In this document: piece by piece, positions 1 to 8,581 of the stretch
How the letters are laid out: every line of letters starts with the position of its first letter
Position numbering within the stretch: the stretch's first letter is position 1
Origin: Caulobacter sp. CCH9-E1
GTDB taxonomy: Bacteria > Pseudomonadota > Alphaproteobacteria > Caulobacterales > Caulobacteraceae
Assembly: GCF_001556515.1 (NCBI RefSeq)
Contig: NZ_LSJA01000372.1
Coordinates: forward strand, 1-15,153
Length of the DNA stretch: 15,153 nt
Direction: 5' to 3'
The notes under the pieces: generated by a model
Databases searched by the model: none
What the model saw: only the letters and a program-made list of their open reading frames with translations
Told to the model about the DNA's origin: nothing
Made by a program: the position numbers and the translations under genes

Positions 1-114
1 TGTCATCCCGGCCGCAGCGCGTAGCGCGGAGAGCCGGGACCCAGGGGCGGCGCGCTCGGCGCTTCGTCACCCCCTGGGTCCTAAGATAGCCTCTGCGAGG
101 CTTCCGGGATGACA
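1..114. repeat. Nested inverted-repeat (cloverleaf-like) intergenic element
   Basis: Perfect 11-bp outer arms TGTCATCCCGG (1-11) and CCGGGATGACA (104-114) enclose a second perfect 11-bp pair, GGACCCAGGGG (37-47) with CCCCTGGGTCC (71-81). A small hairpin GCCTC-TGC-GAGGC lies at 89-101. An alternative left hairpin pairs CCCGGC (7-12) with GCCGGG (33-38). The whole can fold as a multi-arm structure on either strand. This layout resembles the short palindromic dispersed repeats common between genes in Caulobacter-like genomes. That identity is from memory, and copy number cannot be seen here. The left edge coincides with the window start, so the element may extend further left. Confidence 0.75.
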
Positions 115-677
115 CGAGAATGGGCGGAAGGGGTGGGAGTAGGCGTTTATCCTCGTCCGCGTACGAGCGTCCGGCACACCCCGCCCCAGCAATCTCAACG
201 CCCTAAGCCCCCGACCCACGAGCCCAGGAAAAATCGACGCATCGCGCCCAAAACCGCCCGCATACTTCTCCTCGCCCCGTCGCGGGGGAGGGCGTTCAGC
301 TGGCGACCGAACGAGCGGCGGGGGTGATCGAGCGGGAAGCGCTGGTCTTGGCCTTTGGGCCGCCTTCGCGACGGATCCGGACGGGCTCCCTGAAACATCG
401 GGACGAAAGCCGGGCGGCGAGAGGAGACAGGCGCGGCAGGCGTGGGCTGAAATCGCCCGCGCGGTCCGGAGGAAACGCATCTTCCTCCGCCCGCCCGGGG
501 CCTCTTTCGGAAGCGGGTTAAAACCCCGCGCGTCGAAGGCTCCGGAGCACAGGTCACGCGGAGCGCTCCGGCCTCGGCCGAAACGGTACTCCATCAAACA
601 CTGATCCGGGCCCTGCCCGGACGCTCCGCCGCCTCCCCAGCCCGCCGGTCTCCCGGCGGAAGGGCGCCGTCTCGCGC
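115..677. other. Non-coding stretch of about 560 bp with short hairpins
   Basis: Both strands have open frames here, but their translations are Arg/Pro/Gly-rich, lack any recognisable family and overlap each other, as expected from chance in very GC-rich DNA. Visible structure: a stem CCTC/CCCC against GGGG/GAGG at 270-291 with one bulged G, a perfect 10-bp palindrome GCTCCGGAGC at 539-548, a 7-bp hairpin with a 3-nt loop at 605-621, and a 7-bp hairpin with a 4-nt loop at 642-659. The last two lie just 3' of the leftward UBP-finger gene and could help end its transcript, but neither is followed by a T-tract on the minus strand. I see no RNA gene. Confidence 0.5.
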
Positions 678-983
678 CTAACCCTCCACGAACCGCGGAA
701 TAGGCCCCACCTGCGCGGTCTGGTCGGGCAGCTCGACGAACTCTTCATCGACGAAGCACCAGCCCCAGCCCTCGGGCGGGTCGTAGCCTTCGATGATCGG
801 ATGGCGGGTCGCGCGGAAGTGGGCGGTGGCGTGCTTGCTGGGGCTGTCGTCGCAGCAGCCGACGTGGCCGCAGGCCCGGCACAGGCGCAGGTGCACCCAC
901 CAGCCGCCGGTCTTCAGGCACTCCTCGCAGCCCTTGGCGCTGGGCGTGACCAGGCGGATCGTGTCGGCGTGCATGCAGGTCAT
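678..983 (-). CDS. UBP-type zinc finger protein
   Basis: A 101-residue protein that is almost entirely one UBP-type zinc finger (ZnF-UBP/BUZ fold). In eukaryotes this fold grips the free C-terminal Gly-Gly tail of ubiquitin; its bacterial ligand is unknown. Candidate zinc ligands in order are C3 and H5, C19 and C22 (CEEC), C35 and C38 (CRAC), C43/C44, H51, H55 and H61, matching the family's CxH...CxxC...CxxC...C...H...H pattern. The start at 983 is chosen because GGGAG lies 7 nt upstream, right after the preceding gene's stop. The frame is open further upstream, but only inside that gene. It follows the flavoprotein gene by 11 nt on the same strand, so the two are probably co-transcribed and functionally linked. 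The finger is confident; the biological role is not. Confidence 0.88.
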   Translation of the reverse strand: MTCMHADTIRLVTPSAKGCEECLKTGGWWVHLRLCRACGHVGCCDDSPSKHATAHFRATRHPIIEGYDPPEGWGWCFVDEEFVELPDQTAQVGPIPRFVEG

Positions 984-994
984 CGGCGCGCTCC

Positions 995-2638
995 CTAAGC
1001 GTTGGCCAGATAGGCGTGGATCGCGGCGACGGCCTGGGCGCCTTCTCCAATGGCCGCGCCGACGCGCTTGACCGAGCCGGCCCGGACGTCGCCGATCGCG
1101 AACACGCCCTTGCGGCTGGTCTGCAGCAAGGGGTGACCCGGGGCGAGGTCGGTTCCGGTCCGCACAAAGCCGTGGTTGTCGAGCTCGACCTGACACTGGG
1201 ACAGCCAGCTGGTGTTCGGCGCCGCGCCGATGAAGAGGAAGAGGTGGGTGACCGGCCGCGTCGTCTCCGCGCCGCCCGGACCTCGCCAGCGGATGCAGGA
1301 CAGCTGTCCGCCTTCGCCTTCAAGCGCGACGACTTCGCTGCGGACGACCACCTCGATATTGGGCGTGCTCTCGATCCGGTCGATCAGATAGCGCGACATG
1401 GTCGCCGCCAGGCTCTCGCCGCGCACGATCATCCAGACCTTCTTGACCTGGCTGGAGAGGTAGACGGCCGCCTGGCCGGCCGAATTTCCGGCCCCCACCA
1501 AGGCGACCTCCCGGCCGGCGCAGAGCTTGGCCTCGAGCGGCGAGGCCCAGTAATGGACGCTGGAGCCCTCGAACTGGTCGAGATTGTCGACGTCGAGCCG
1601 GCGATAGCGGGCCCCGCTGGCGATCACCACGGTCTTGGCCTGGGCCTTCTCGCCGCTGACCAGGGCCAGGCGATAGCGGTGAAGGCCATCGTCCTCGCAG
1701 GCCAGGGAGGCGACCTCGTCGGGGATGGCGAGATCGGCGCCGAACTTCTGGGCCTGGCCGTGGGCGCGGCCCATCAGGGCCATGCCGGAAATCCCCGTGG
1801 GAAAGCCCAGATAGTTCTCGATCCGCGCCGAGGCGCCGGCCTGGCCGCCGAAGGCGCGGGTATCGAGCACCAGCACCGAAAGGCCCTCCAAAGCGGCGTA
1901 GACAGCGGTCGCCAGGCCGGCGGGCCCGGCGCCGACCACGGCCACGTCATAGACCTTGCTCTCGTCGATCGGACCGACCAGGCCAATGCAGCGGCCGAGC
2001 TGATGGTTGGTCGGCTTGCGCAGGATCTGGCCGTTGGGACACAGGACGATCGGCAGTTCGCTCTCGTCGACCTCGAAGCGCTGGATCAGCACCTTGGCGC
2101 AGTCCATCTGGTCCGGGTCGAGGTTCTGATAGGGGTGTCCGTTGCGGGCCAGGAAGCCGGCCAGGCGGATGACCTCGGCGTCGGCGGCGCGGCCGATGAT
2201 GATCGGGCCGCCGGCGCCGGTCTCGATCAGGGCGACCCGCCGCAGGATCAAGGCCCGCATGATCCGCTCGCCCAGCTCCGCCTCGGCCACCAGAACGGCG
2301 CGCAGACGGTCGGGCGAGATCAGCAGAGCCTTGACGTCGCTCAGGGCGGTCACGTCGACCAGCGACGGGCGGCCCGACAACTGGTTGATTTCCCCGACGA
2401 ACTGCCCCGGATCGTGCTCGACGATCGGCTGGCTCTCGCGATTGGCGTCGCGGCGGGTGATCGCCACGCGCCCTTCCAGCACGACGAACAGGCCGGGGGA
2501 GGCGACGCCCGCGGTGGCAAGGGCTTCGCCCGCCGCGGCGTGGACGATCTGGCCGAAGCGGCGGAGGCGGTCGATCTCCTCCGGCTCCAGCCGGGGGAAC
2601 ATCTGGGCGCGACGGGTTTCCATGGTGGTGCTGGCCAT
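995..2638 (-). CDS. CNB-like / glutaredoxin-like / thioredoxin-reductase-like FAD oxidoreductase
   Basis: A 547-residue three-part cytosolic fusion. Residues about 12-135 are a cyclic-nucleotide-binding (Crp/cNMP) beta-roll with FVGE at 80-83. The position that is Arg in the usual phosphate-binding PRxA motif is Ser92. Residues about 145-220 resemble a glutaredoxin/thioredoxin fold, keeping the ELP cis-proline loop (P196) but no CxxC. Residues 230-547 are a thioredoxin-reductase-like flavoprotein: FAD motif GAGPAG 236-241, GGQAG 264-268, NAD(P)H motif GAGNSA 382-387, and FAIGDV 513-518. The CxxC active site expected before the second nucleotide motif is replaced by HYWA around 362-365. The enzyme probably uses NAD(P)H and FAD but cannot do classical dithiol exchange. 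Start at 2638 keeps the full domain; Met at 2623 is an alternative, and neither has a strong ribosome site. It is the first gene of an operon with the UBP finger. Confidence 0.9.
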   Translation of the reverse strand: MASTTMETRRAQMFPRLEPEEIDRLRRFGQIVHAAAGEALATAGVASPGLFVVLEGRVAITRRDANRESQPIVEHDPGQFVGEINQLSGRPSLVDVTALSDVKALLISPDRLRAVLVAEAELGERIMRALILRRVALIETGAGGPIIIGRAADAEVIRLAGFLARNGHPYQNLDPDQMDCAKVLIQRFEVDESELPIVLCPNGQILRKPTNHQLGRCIGLVGPIDESKVYDVAVVGAGPAGLATAVYAALEGLSVLVLDTRAFGGQAGASARIENYLGFPTGISGMALMGRAHGQAQKFGADLAIPDEVASLACEDDGLHRYRLALVSGEKAQAKTVVIASGARYRRLDVDNLDQFEGSSVHYWASPLEAKLCAGREVALVGAGNSAGQAAVYLSSQVKKVWMIVRGESLAATMSRYLIDRIESTPNIEVVVRSEVVALEGEGGQLSCIRWRGPGGAETTRPVTHLFLFIGAAPNTSWLSQCQVELDNHGFVRTGTDLAPGHPLLQTSRKGVFAIGDVRAGSVKRVGAAIGEGAQAVAAIHAYLANA

Positions 2639-2658
2639 CGCGCCAGATTGCGCCAGGA

Positions 2659-2727
2659 ATGACGTTAGGTCATCGGCCGATCGATGACGGTTTTGAACAA
2701 TCGTGCTGTCACGTCATCGGCTATACC
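2659..2727. promoter_or_regulatory. Divergent promoter/operator region with ATGAC/GTCAT half-sites
   Basis: The spacer between the leftward flavoprotein operon and rightward fdhD holds four half-sites: ATGAC 2659-2663, GTCAT 2669-2673, ATGAC 2684-2688 and GTCAT 2713-2717. The first two form the palindrome ATGAC-5-GTCAT. The middle pair extends to GTCATCG-6-CGATGAC (2669-2688). GTCATCGGC occurs twice, at 2669-2677 and 2713-2721, and the second copy overlaps GCTATACC (2720-2727), a 7/8 match to the Caulobacter -10 consensus GCTANAWC. No convincing -35 is at standard spacing. The arrangement would suit a regulator that sees both transcription units; the regulator is not identifiable. Confidence 0.4.
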
Positions 2728-2757
2728 GCCCTTCGCCCACGGAGTAGGCTTTCAGGC

Positions 2758-3572
2758 ATGTCGCGTTCCGCCGTCGCCCCCCGTTCCGCCGTCCAGTGGC
2801 GCGCCGATCAGGCCGCGCGGCCCTTCGAGCGGATCACGCCGCAGGAGACGGCGGTCGGCCTCTCGTTCGACGGTCGTCCGCATACGGTGCTGATGGCGAC
2901 GCCGGAGAACCTGGACGAACTGGCGCTGGGCTTCGTGATCACCGAAGGCGTCGCCAAGGCGGGCGACGTGGCGGCGATCACCCTGAAGGAAGAAGCTCAA
3001 GGCGTTCTGGTCGATGTCGCCTTCGCGCCCGGCGCCCTGGCTCGCAGGGCGCGGCCGCGCAATCTGGAGGGACGCTCCAGCTGTGGGCTGTGCGGCGTTC
3101 AGCGCTTGGCGGACGCGGTGCGGCCGCTGCCTTTGGTCGGGGAGGGGGCCTCCATCCAACACGAGGCGATCCCGGCGGCGCTCGCGGCTCTGGAGGAGCA
3201 GCAGGCGCTCGGACGACTGACCCGCGCCACCCATGCGGCCGCCTTCTTTACCTCGGAGGCGGAACTGCTCCTGGTCCGCGAGGACGTCGGCCGCCACAAC
3301 GCGCTCGACAAGCTGGCCGGGGCGATGGCGCGAGACGGGATCGACGCGGCCACGGGCTTCGTCGTCGTCACCAGCCGCTGCTCGTTCGAGATGGTCGAGA
3401 AGACCGCGCGGATGGGGTGCCCGATCCTGGTGGCCGTCTCGGCGCCGACCGACTTGGCGGTCGCCAAGGCGCAGGAGGCGGGGATCACGCTCGTCGCCCT
3501 GGCCCGCGCCGACGGCCACGCGGTGTTCGCCGGCGGCGAGCGCCTGATCGAAACCCAGCCGGAGCCGGCCTG

Positions 3573-3573
<1 letters not shown>
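2758..3573 (+). CDS. fdhD: Formate dehydrogenase accessory sulfurtransferase FdhD
   Basis: A 271-residue FdhD-family protein, normal family length. The family carries sulfur from the cysteine desulfurase IscS to the Mo-bisPGD cofactor, which formate-dehydrogenase-like enzymes need for activity. The sulfur-carrying CxxC is C109-C112 in SSCGLCG. Other family hallmarks are REDVGRHNALDK (174-185) and SRCSFEMVEK (206-215). The frame is open upstream to 2659, but the start at 2758 fits the family N-terminus, and GGAG lies upstream at 2741-2744, at the long spacing of 13 nt. Its stop overlaps the start of the next gene by 1 nt (TGATG), so the two are translationally coupled. The adjacent molybdenum enzyme is its likely client. 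Confidence 0.95.
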
Positions 3574-5879
<2,306 letters not shown>

Positions 5880-5961
5880 CCGCGAATTAAGTCGTGGTCC
5901 GAACGAAGCGCCGCTAGCTTGCCCTCCATCGAGATACACGCATCCGATGGGGAGCAAACCG

Positions 5962-6801
5962 ATGCGCGCTATGACCACCCTGGCCGTGCTGGCCGCCGCC
6001 ATTTCCGCCGCTGGCGTCGCCCAGGCCGAGCCGTCCGTGAAGATCAAGGACGCGGTCGCCCGCGTCGTGATCATCCCGGAGAACCGCTCGGACGTTAAGG
6101 TGGAGTTCCTGACCACCAACGCCAGCCTGCCCCTGACGGTCCGCAACGAAGGCGACAAGGTCGTCGTCGACGGCGACCTGCGGATGAGCCGGATCAACGG
6201 CTGCAACAGCCGCAACGGCAAGACCTCGGTCAGGGTGCGCGGCGTCGGTGAAGTGGCCTATGAGAACATTCCACAAGTCGCCATCCGGACGCCGATGGAC
6301 GTGCGCGTCGGCGCTGGCGGCGCGGTGTTTGGCGACATCGGCCGCTCGGACAGCGTCGAACTCGGCAACGCGGGCTGCGGCAATTGGACGATCGCCAACA
6401 CCCGCGGGAAGCTTGAGGTCAGCCAGGCCGGCTCGGGCGACACCCGGACGGGTTCGGCGAGCTCCGCCGAGATCAGCATCGCCGGGTCCGGCGACGTCAG
6501 CACCCAGGCGATCGCGGGTGATCTCGAGGCCAACATCGCCGGCTCGGGCGACGTCTCGGCCGCGAGCATCGGCGGCAAGCTGGAAGGCAATATCGCGGGT
6601 TCGGGCGACATCATGGTCGCGGGCGGCCGCAGCCGCGCCGTCGAGGTCAGCGTGATGGGCTCGGGCGACGTCACCTTCAAGGGCGAAGCCGATCAGGTCG
6701 AGGTCAGCGTGATGGGCTCCGGCGACGTCCGGATCGCCAAGGTCAATGGCCCCATCAAGAAGCACGTGGCCGGCTCGGGCGATGTCATCATCGGCCAGTA
6801 G
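5962..6801 (+). CDS. Secreted DUF2807 (head GIN domain) repeat protein
   Basis: A 279-residue exported protein. The start at 5962 has an excellent ribosome site, GGGGAG 5949-5954, 7 nt upstream; an upstream in-frame ATG at 5947 overlaps that site and is less likely. The signal peptide is residues 1-22 (MRAMTTLAVL, then an Ala-rich core ending VAQA), with cleavage before EPSV. The remainder fits the DUF2807/GIN-type beta-strand fold. Seven copies of GSGD occur at 157, 175, 194, 213, 233, 252 and 271, a period of 18-20 residues, suggesting turns of a right-handed beta-helix or solenoid. C81 and C139 are the only mature cysteines and could form a periplasmic disulfide. Function in this family is unknown. 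The gene ends 34 nt before a strong terminator. Confidence 0.85.
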   Translation: MRAMTTLAVLAAAISAAGVAQAEPSVKIKDAVARVVIIPENRSDVKVEFLTTNASLPLTVRNEGDKVVVDGDLRMSRINGCNSRNGKTSVRVRGVGEVAYENIPQVAIRTPMDVRVGAGGAVFGDIGRSDSVELGNAGCGNWTIANTRGKLEVSQAGSGDTRTGSASSAEISIAGSGDVSTQAIAGDLEANIAGSGDVSAASIGGKLEGNIAGSGDIMVAGGRSRAVEVSVMGSGDVTFKGEADQVEVSVMGSGDVRIAKVNGPIKKHVAGSGDVIIGQ

Positions 6802-6835
6802 GCCGCCGATCATCACGCACGCATATATAAAGAGC

Positions 6836-6865
6836 GAAGGCCCCGGGATCGCTCCCGGGGCCTTC
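6836..6865. terminator. Bidirectional Rho-independent-type terminator
   Basis: GAAGGCCCCGGGA (6836-6848) pairs perfectly over 13 bp with TCCCGGGGCCTTC (6853-6865) around a TCGC loop. Rightward, the stem is followed by TTCAT; leftward, the minus strand reads GCTCTTTATATATG, which is T-rich. It lies between two convergent genes ending at 6801 and 6898 and can serve both. Confidence 0.9.
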
Positions 6866-6897
6866 TTCATGTCCGGACCGTGGGTCCAGCGTCGCGC

Positions 6898-7656
6898 TTA
6901 GCGGACGGCGATACCGAACAGGTCGCCGGCCGAGACCAGGTCGGCGCCGGCGCGGTCGCGGGTCTTCAGGCTGCCGCCGAAGGTGTAGCGCAGGCCCACC
7001 TTGATGGCGTCGGCGTTCAGATCGGCCAGGTCGTCCGACTCGCTGTGGGTGTACTTGGCGAAGGTCGACCAGCCGCTGTTGGCGAACTTGTACTCACCGC
7101 CGAGGTTCACGTCCCACAGGTCCGCGTTGACGTTGGTGTCGATGCGCGACCAGGCCGCGCCGGCGTCCAGGCGGAAGTTGTCCGAGACGAAGTAACGGAC
7201 GTCGCCGCGCACGGTGTACAGGTCGGCGTCCAGGTCGTTCGACTGGCCGTAGGCCGCGACGCCCGACAGGGTCACGTTCGACAGGTACTTGTGCGCTTCG
7301 CCGCCGACGGCCCAGACGGTGTCGTTGGCCGGGCGGGAGAGGGCGGTGAAGCCGCCGACGCGCCAGCTGTCGCCGATCTTGGTGGTCAGGTGAGCGGCGG
7401 CCGAAGCGACCGTCTCATCCGACAGGTCGTTGTCCGAGATCGAGACGTCGCCGTTGGCGGTCACGGTCCAGGCGCCCTGCAGCGGAATCGCGACCGAGCC
7501 GTCGACGATGGCCGACGAGCCGTGGCCGCCGCCCAGCTTGGTGTTGATGTCGGTGTAGTTCACGGCCGCGCCGACCGAACCCACGTTCTGGGCGAAGGCC
7601 GGGGCCGAGACGGCGGCGGCGATCAGGGCGGCGGTGGCGAAGAGCTTGGTATGCAT
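6898..7656 (-). CDS. Outer-membrane beta-barrel-like protein with signal peptide
   Basis: A 252-residue exported protein. The start at 7656 is set by a clear signal peptide (MHTKLFATAA, hydrophobic core, SAPAFAQ; predicted cleavage near residue 22-23) and an AAGGGGA ribosome site about 8 nt upstream; the frame stays open upstream but without coding character. The mature part alternates polar and hydrophobic/aromatic residues in short strands, e.g. WRVGGFTALS, VRGDVRYFVS, WSTFAKYTHS and IKVGLRYTFGG, typical of a small porin-like barrel. The last strand-like segment is about 22 residues before the end, and the protein ends in AVR, not in the usual terminal aromatic, so the barrel could end early with a periplasmic tail. 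It is convergent with the GIN-domain gene. The specific family was not recognised. Confidence 0.78.
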   Translation of the reverse strand: MHTKLFATAALIAAAVSAPAFAQNVGSVGAAVNYTDINTKLGGGHGSSAIVDGSVAIPLQGAWTVTANGDVSISDNDLSDETVASAAAHLTTKIGDSWRVGGFTALSRPANDTVWAVGGEAHKYLSNVTLSGVAAYGQSNDLDADLYTVRGDVRYFVSDNFRLDAGAAWSRIDTNVNADLWDVNLGGEYKFANSGWSTFAKYTHSESDDLADLNADAIKVGLRYTFGGSLKTRDRAGADLVSAGDLFGIAVR

Positions 7657-7747
7657 TGGGTCTATCCCCTTAGTCACTGTGGCTCCTCCGGCTGGCGGGG
7701 CGGTCGTTGTTGGGGGAGGGGCCGCCCAGTCCGCCGAGGAGGGGCGG

Positions 7748-7776
7748 CATCTATGGAGGTTTGGGGGCGTGCTCAA
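7748..7776 (-). promoter_or_regulatory. Putative promoter of the leftward beta-barrel gene
   Basis: On the minus strand, TTGAGC (complement of 7771-7776) and TAGATG (complement of 7748-7753) are separated by 17 bp. The -10 agrees with the TANAW core of the Caulobacter consensus. Transcription would start near 7741 and give a leader of about 85 nt. Consensus match only. Confidence 0.4.
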
Positions 7777-7805
7777 GGCCCGCGGCGACGCTTGCGGGGC
7801 GAATA

Positions 7806-7895
7806 ATGCATTTTTGTGACACTTGCGGAGAAGAGAATTTCGACTACACGCAAGCGTGCGCACGTTCATTCCTTGCTTTGACCTGGAAGTGTTAA
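7806..7895 (+). CDS. Possible 29-aa zinc-ribbon-like small protein or gene remnant
   Basis: A short frame from ATG 7806 encodes 29 residues starting MHFCDTCGEENFDYTQAC. C4-x2-C7-G-x9-C18 resembles the first half of a zinc ribbon (CxxCG-x2-N...C), and a fourth cysteine is the last residue, C29. A weak G-rich ribosome site (GGGG, 7796-7799) lies 6 nt upstream. A second CxxCG (CYVCG) is encoded near 7906-7920 in another frame, so a frameshifted remnant is conceivable. Chance is a serious alternative in a 600-bp spacer, and there is no family match that I recognise. Confidence 0.2.
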   Translation: MHFCDTCGEENFDYTQACARSFLALTWKC

Positions 7896-8007
7896 AAGCC
7901 GACCGCTGTTATGTTTGCGGGGGTCTTGCGCGGAGGGGCGCGGGCGCCTATCCAGAACCCGCCCGACGACTCGAGTCCTTTTGGACGAGACGAACCGGAC
8001 AGAGCGC

Positions 8008-8036
8008 TTGACGAAACCGATTCTGGAACGTACAAG
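8008..8036 (+). promoter_or_regulatory. Putative sigma-70 promoter of the S10 ribosomal cluster
   Basis: TTGACG (8008-8013) and TACAAG (8031-8036) lie 17 bp apart, 5/6 and 4/6 matches to the sigma-70 hexamers, and the TACAA core fits the Caulobacter -10. Transcription would begin near 8043, about 215 nt before rpsJ. It is the best-spaced promoter-like pair I found in the spacer on this strand. Confidence 0.6.
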
Positions 8037-8058
8037 CGCGCCTCTGTTGGACCGGCTG

Positions 8059-8167
8059 TGAGCTTTCGGGCTCAAACGCGGTTCGCGAGACGCCCGGACA
8101 TAGCGCCCTAACAGGCGCAATATCTGGTCATCACCCCCGACAGGCGACTGTTGGGGATATTTGTTTT
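8059..8167 (+). promoter_or_regulatory. Structured S10-operon leader with possible attenuator
   Basis: Four hairpins follow the predicted start site: TGAGC-TTTCGG-GCTCA (8059-8074), CGCG-GTT-CGCG (8077-8087), GCGCC-CTAACA-GGCGC (8103-8118), and CCCCGACAG-GCGA-CTGTTGGGG (8135-8156). The last is a 9-bp stem with one G-U pair closed by a GNRA tetraloop, followed directly by the U-rich ATATTTGTTTT (8157-8167), which looks like a terminator. It lies about 90 nt before rpsJ. In gammaproteobacteria L4 represses the S10 operon through its leader; whether any protein acts here is inference. Confidence 0.45.
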
Positions 8168-8258
8168 GCGGACGCTGCGTACGGAGCCCACCTGGGTTCC
8201 GAGTTGGTCTTTGAAATGGTTCGAGACGCGGGCGCAGCCCACTAGGAAACCGAGCGAT

Positions 8259-8567
<309 letters not shown>

Positions 8568-8581
8568 GGAGGGCCTTCCAT

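Larger units (their letters stand above)
7657..8258. other. Divergent 602-bp regulatory spacer upstream of the ribosomal cluster
   Basis: This spacer separates the leftward beta-barrel gene from rpsJ. Its centre is less GC-rich than the genes around it. It holds the promoters listed separately, a pair of overlapping palindromes at 7847-7864 (CACGC-AA-GCGTG and CGTGCGCACG), repeated CTTGCGG-like words near 7791 and 7822, a 29-codon open frame at 7806-7895 and the structured rpsJ leader. I see no tRNA or other recognisable RNA gene. Confidence 0.6.

Noticed and set aside
67..597. Leftward open frame of 176 codons and overlapping frames in the left spacer
   Set aside because: Arg/Pro-rich translation without domains, overlaps the palindromic element and competing frames on both strands; typical of chance in GC-rich DNA.
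642..659. Hairpin downstream of the UBP-finger gene as an intrinsic terminator
   Set aside because: The 7-bp stem is good, but the minus strand after it reads GCTGGGGAGG with no T-tract, so it is noted only as structure.
1016..2662. 548-codon rightward frame antisense to the flavoprotein gene
   Set aside because: Mirror frame of a strongly supported gene; low-complexity Asp/Gly/Arg/Ala translation with no family.
7878..7910. TTGACC (7878) with GCTGTT (7905) as a second S10 promoter
   Set aside because: The 21-bp spacing is too long; the pair at 8008-8036 has 17 bp and better matches.
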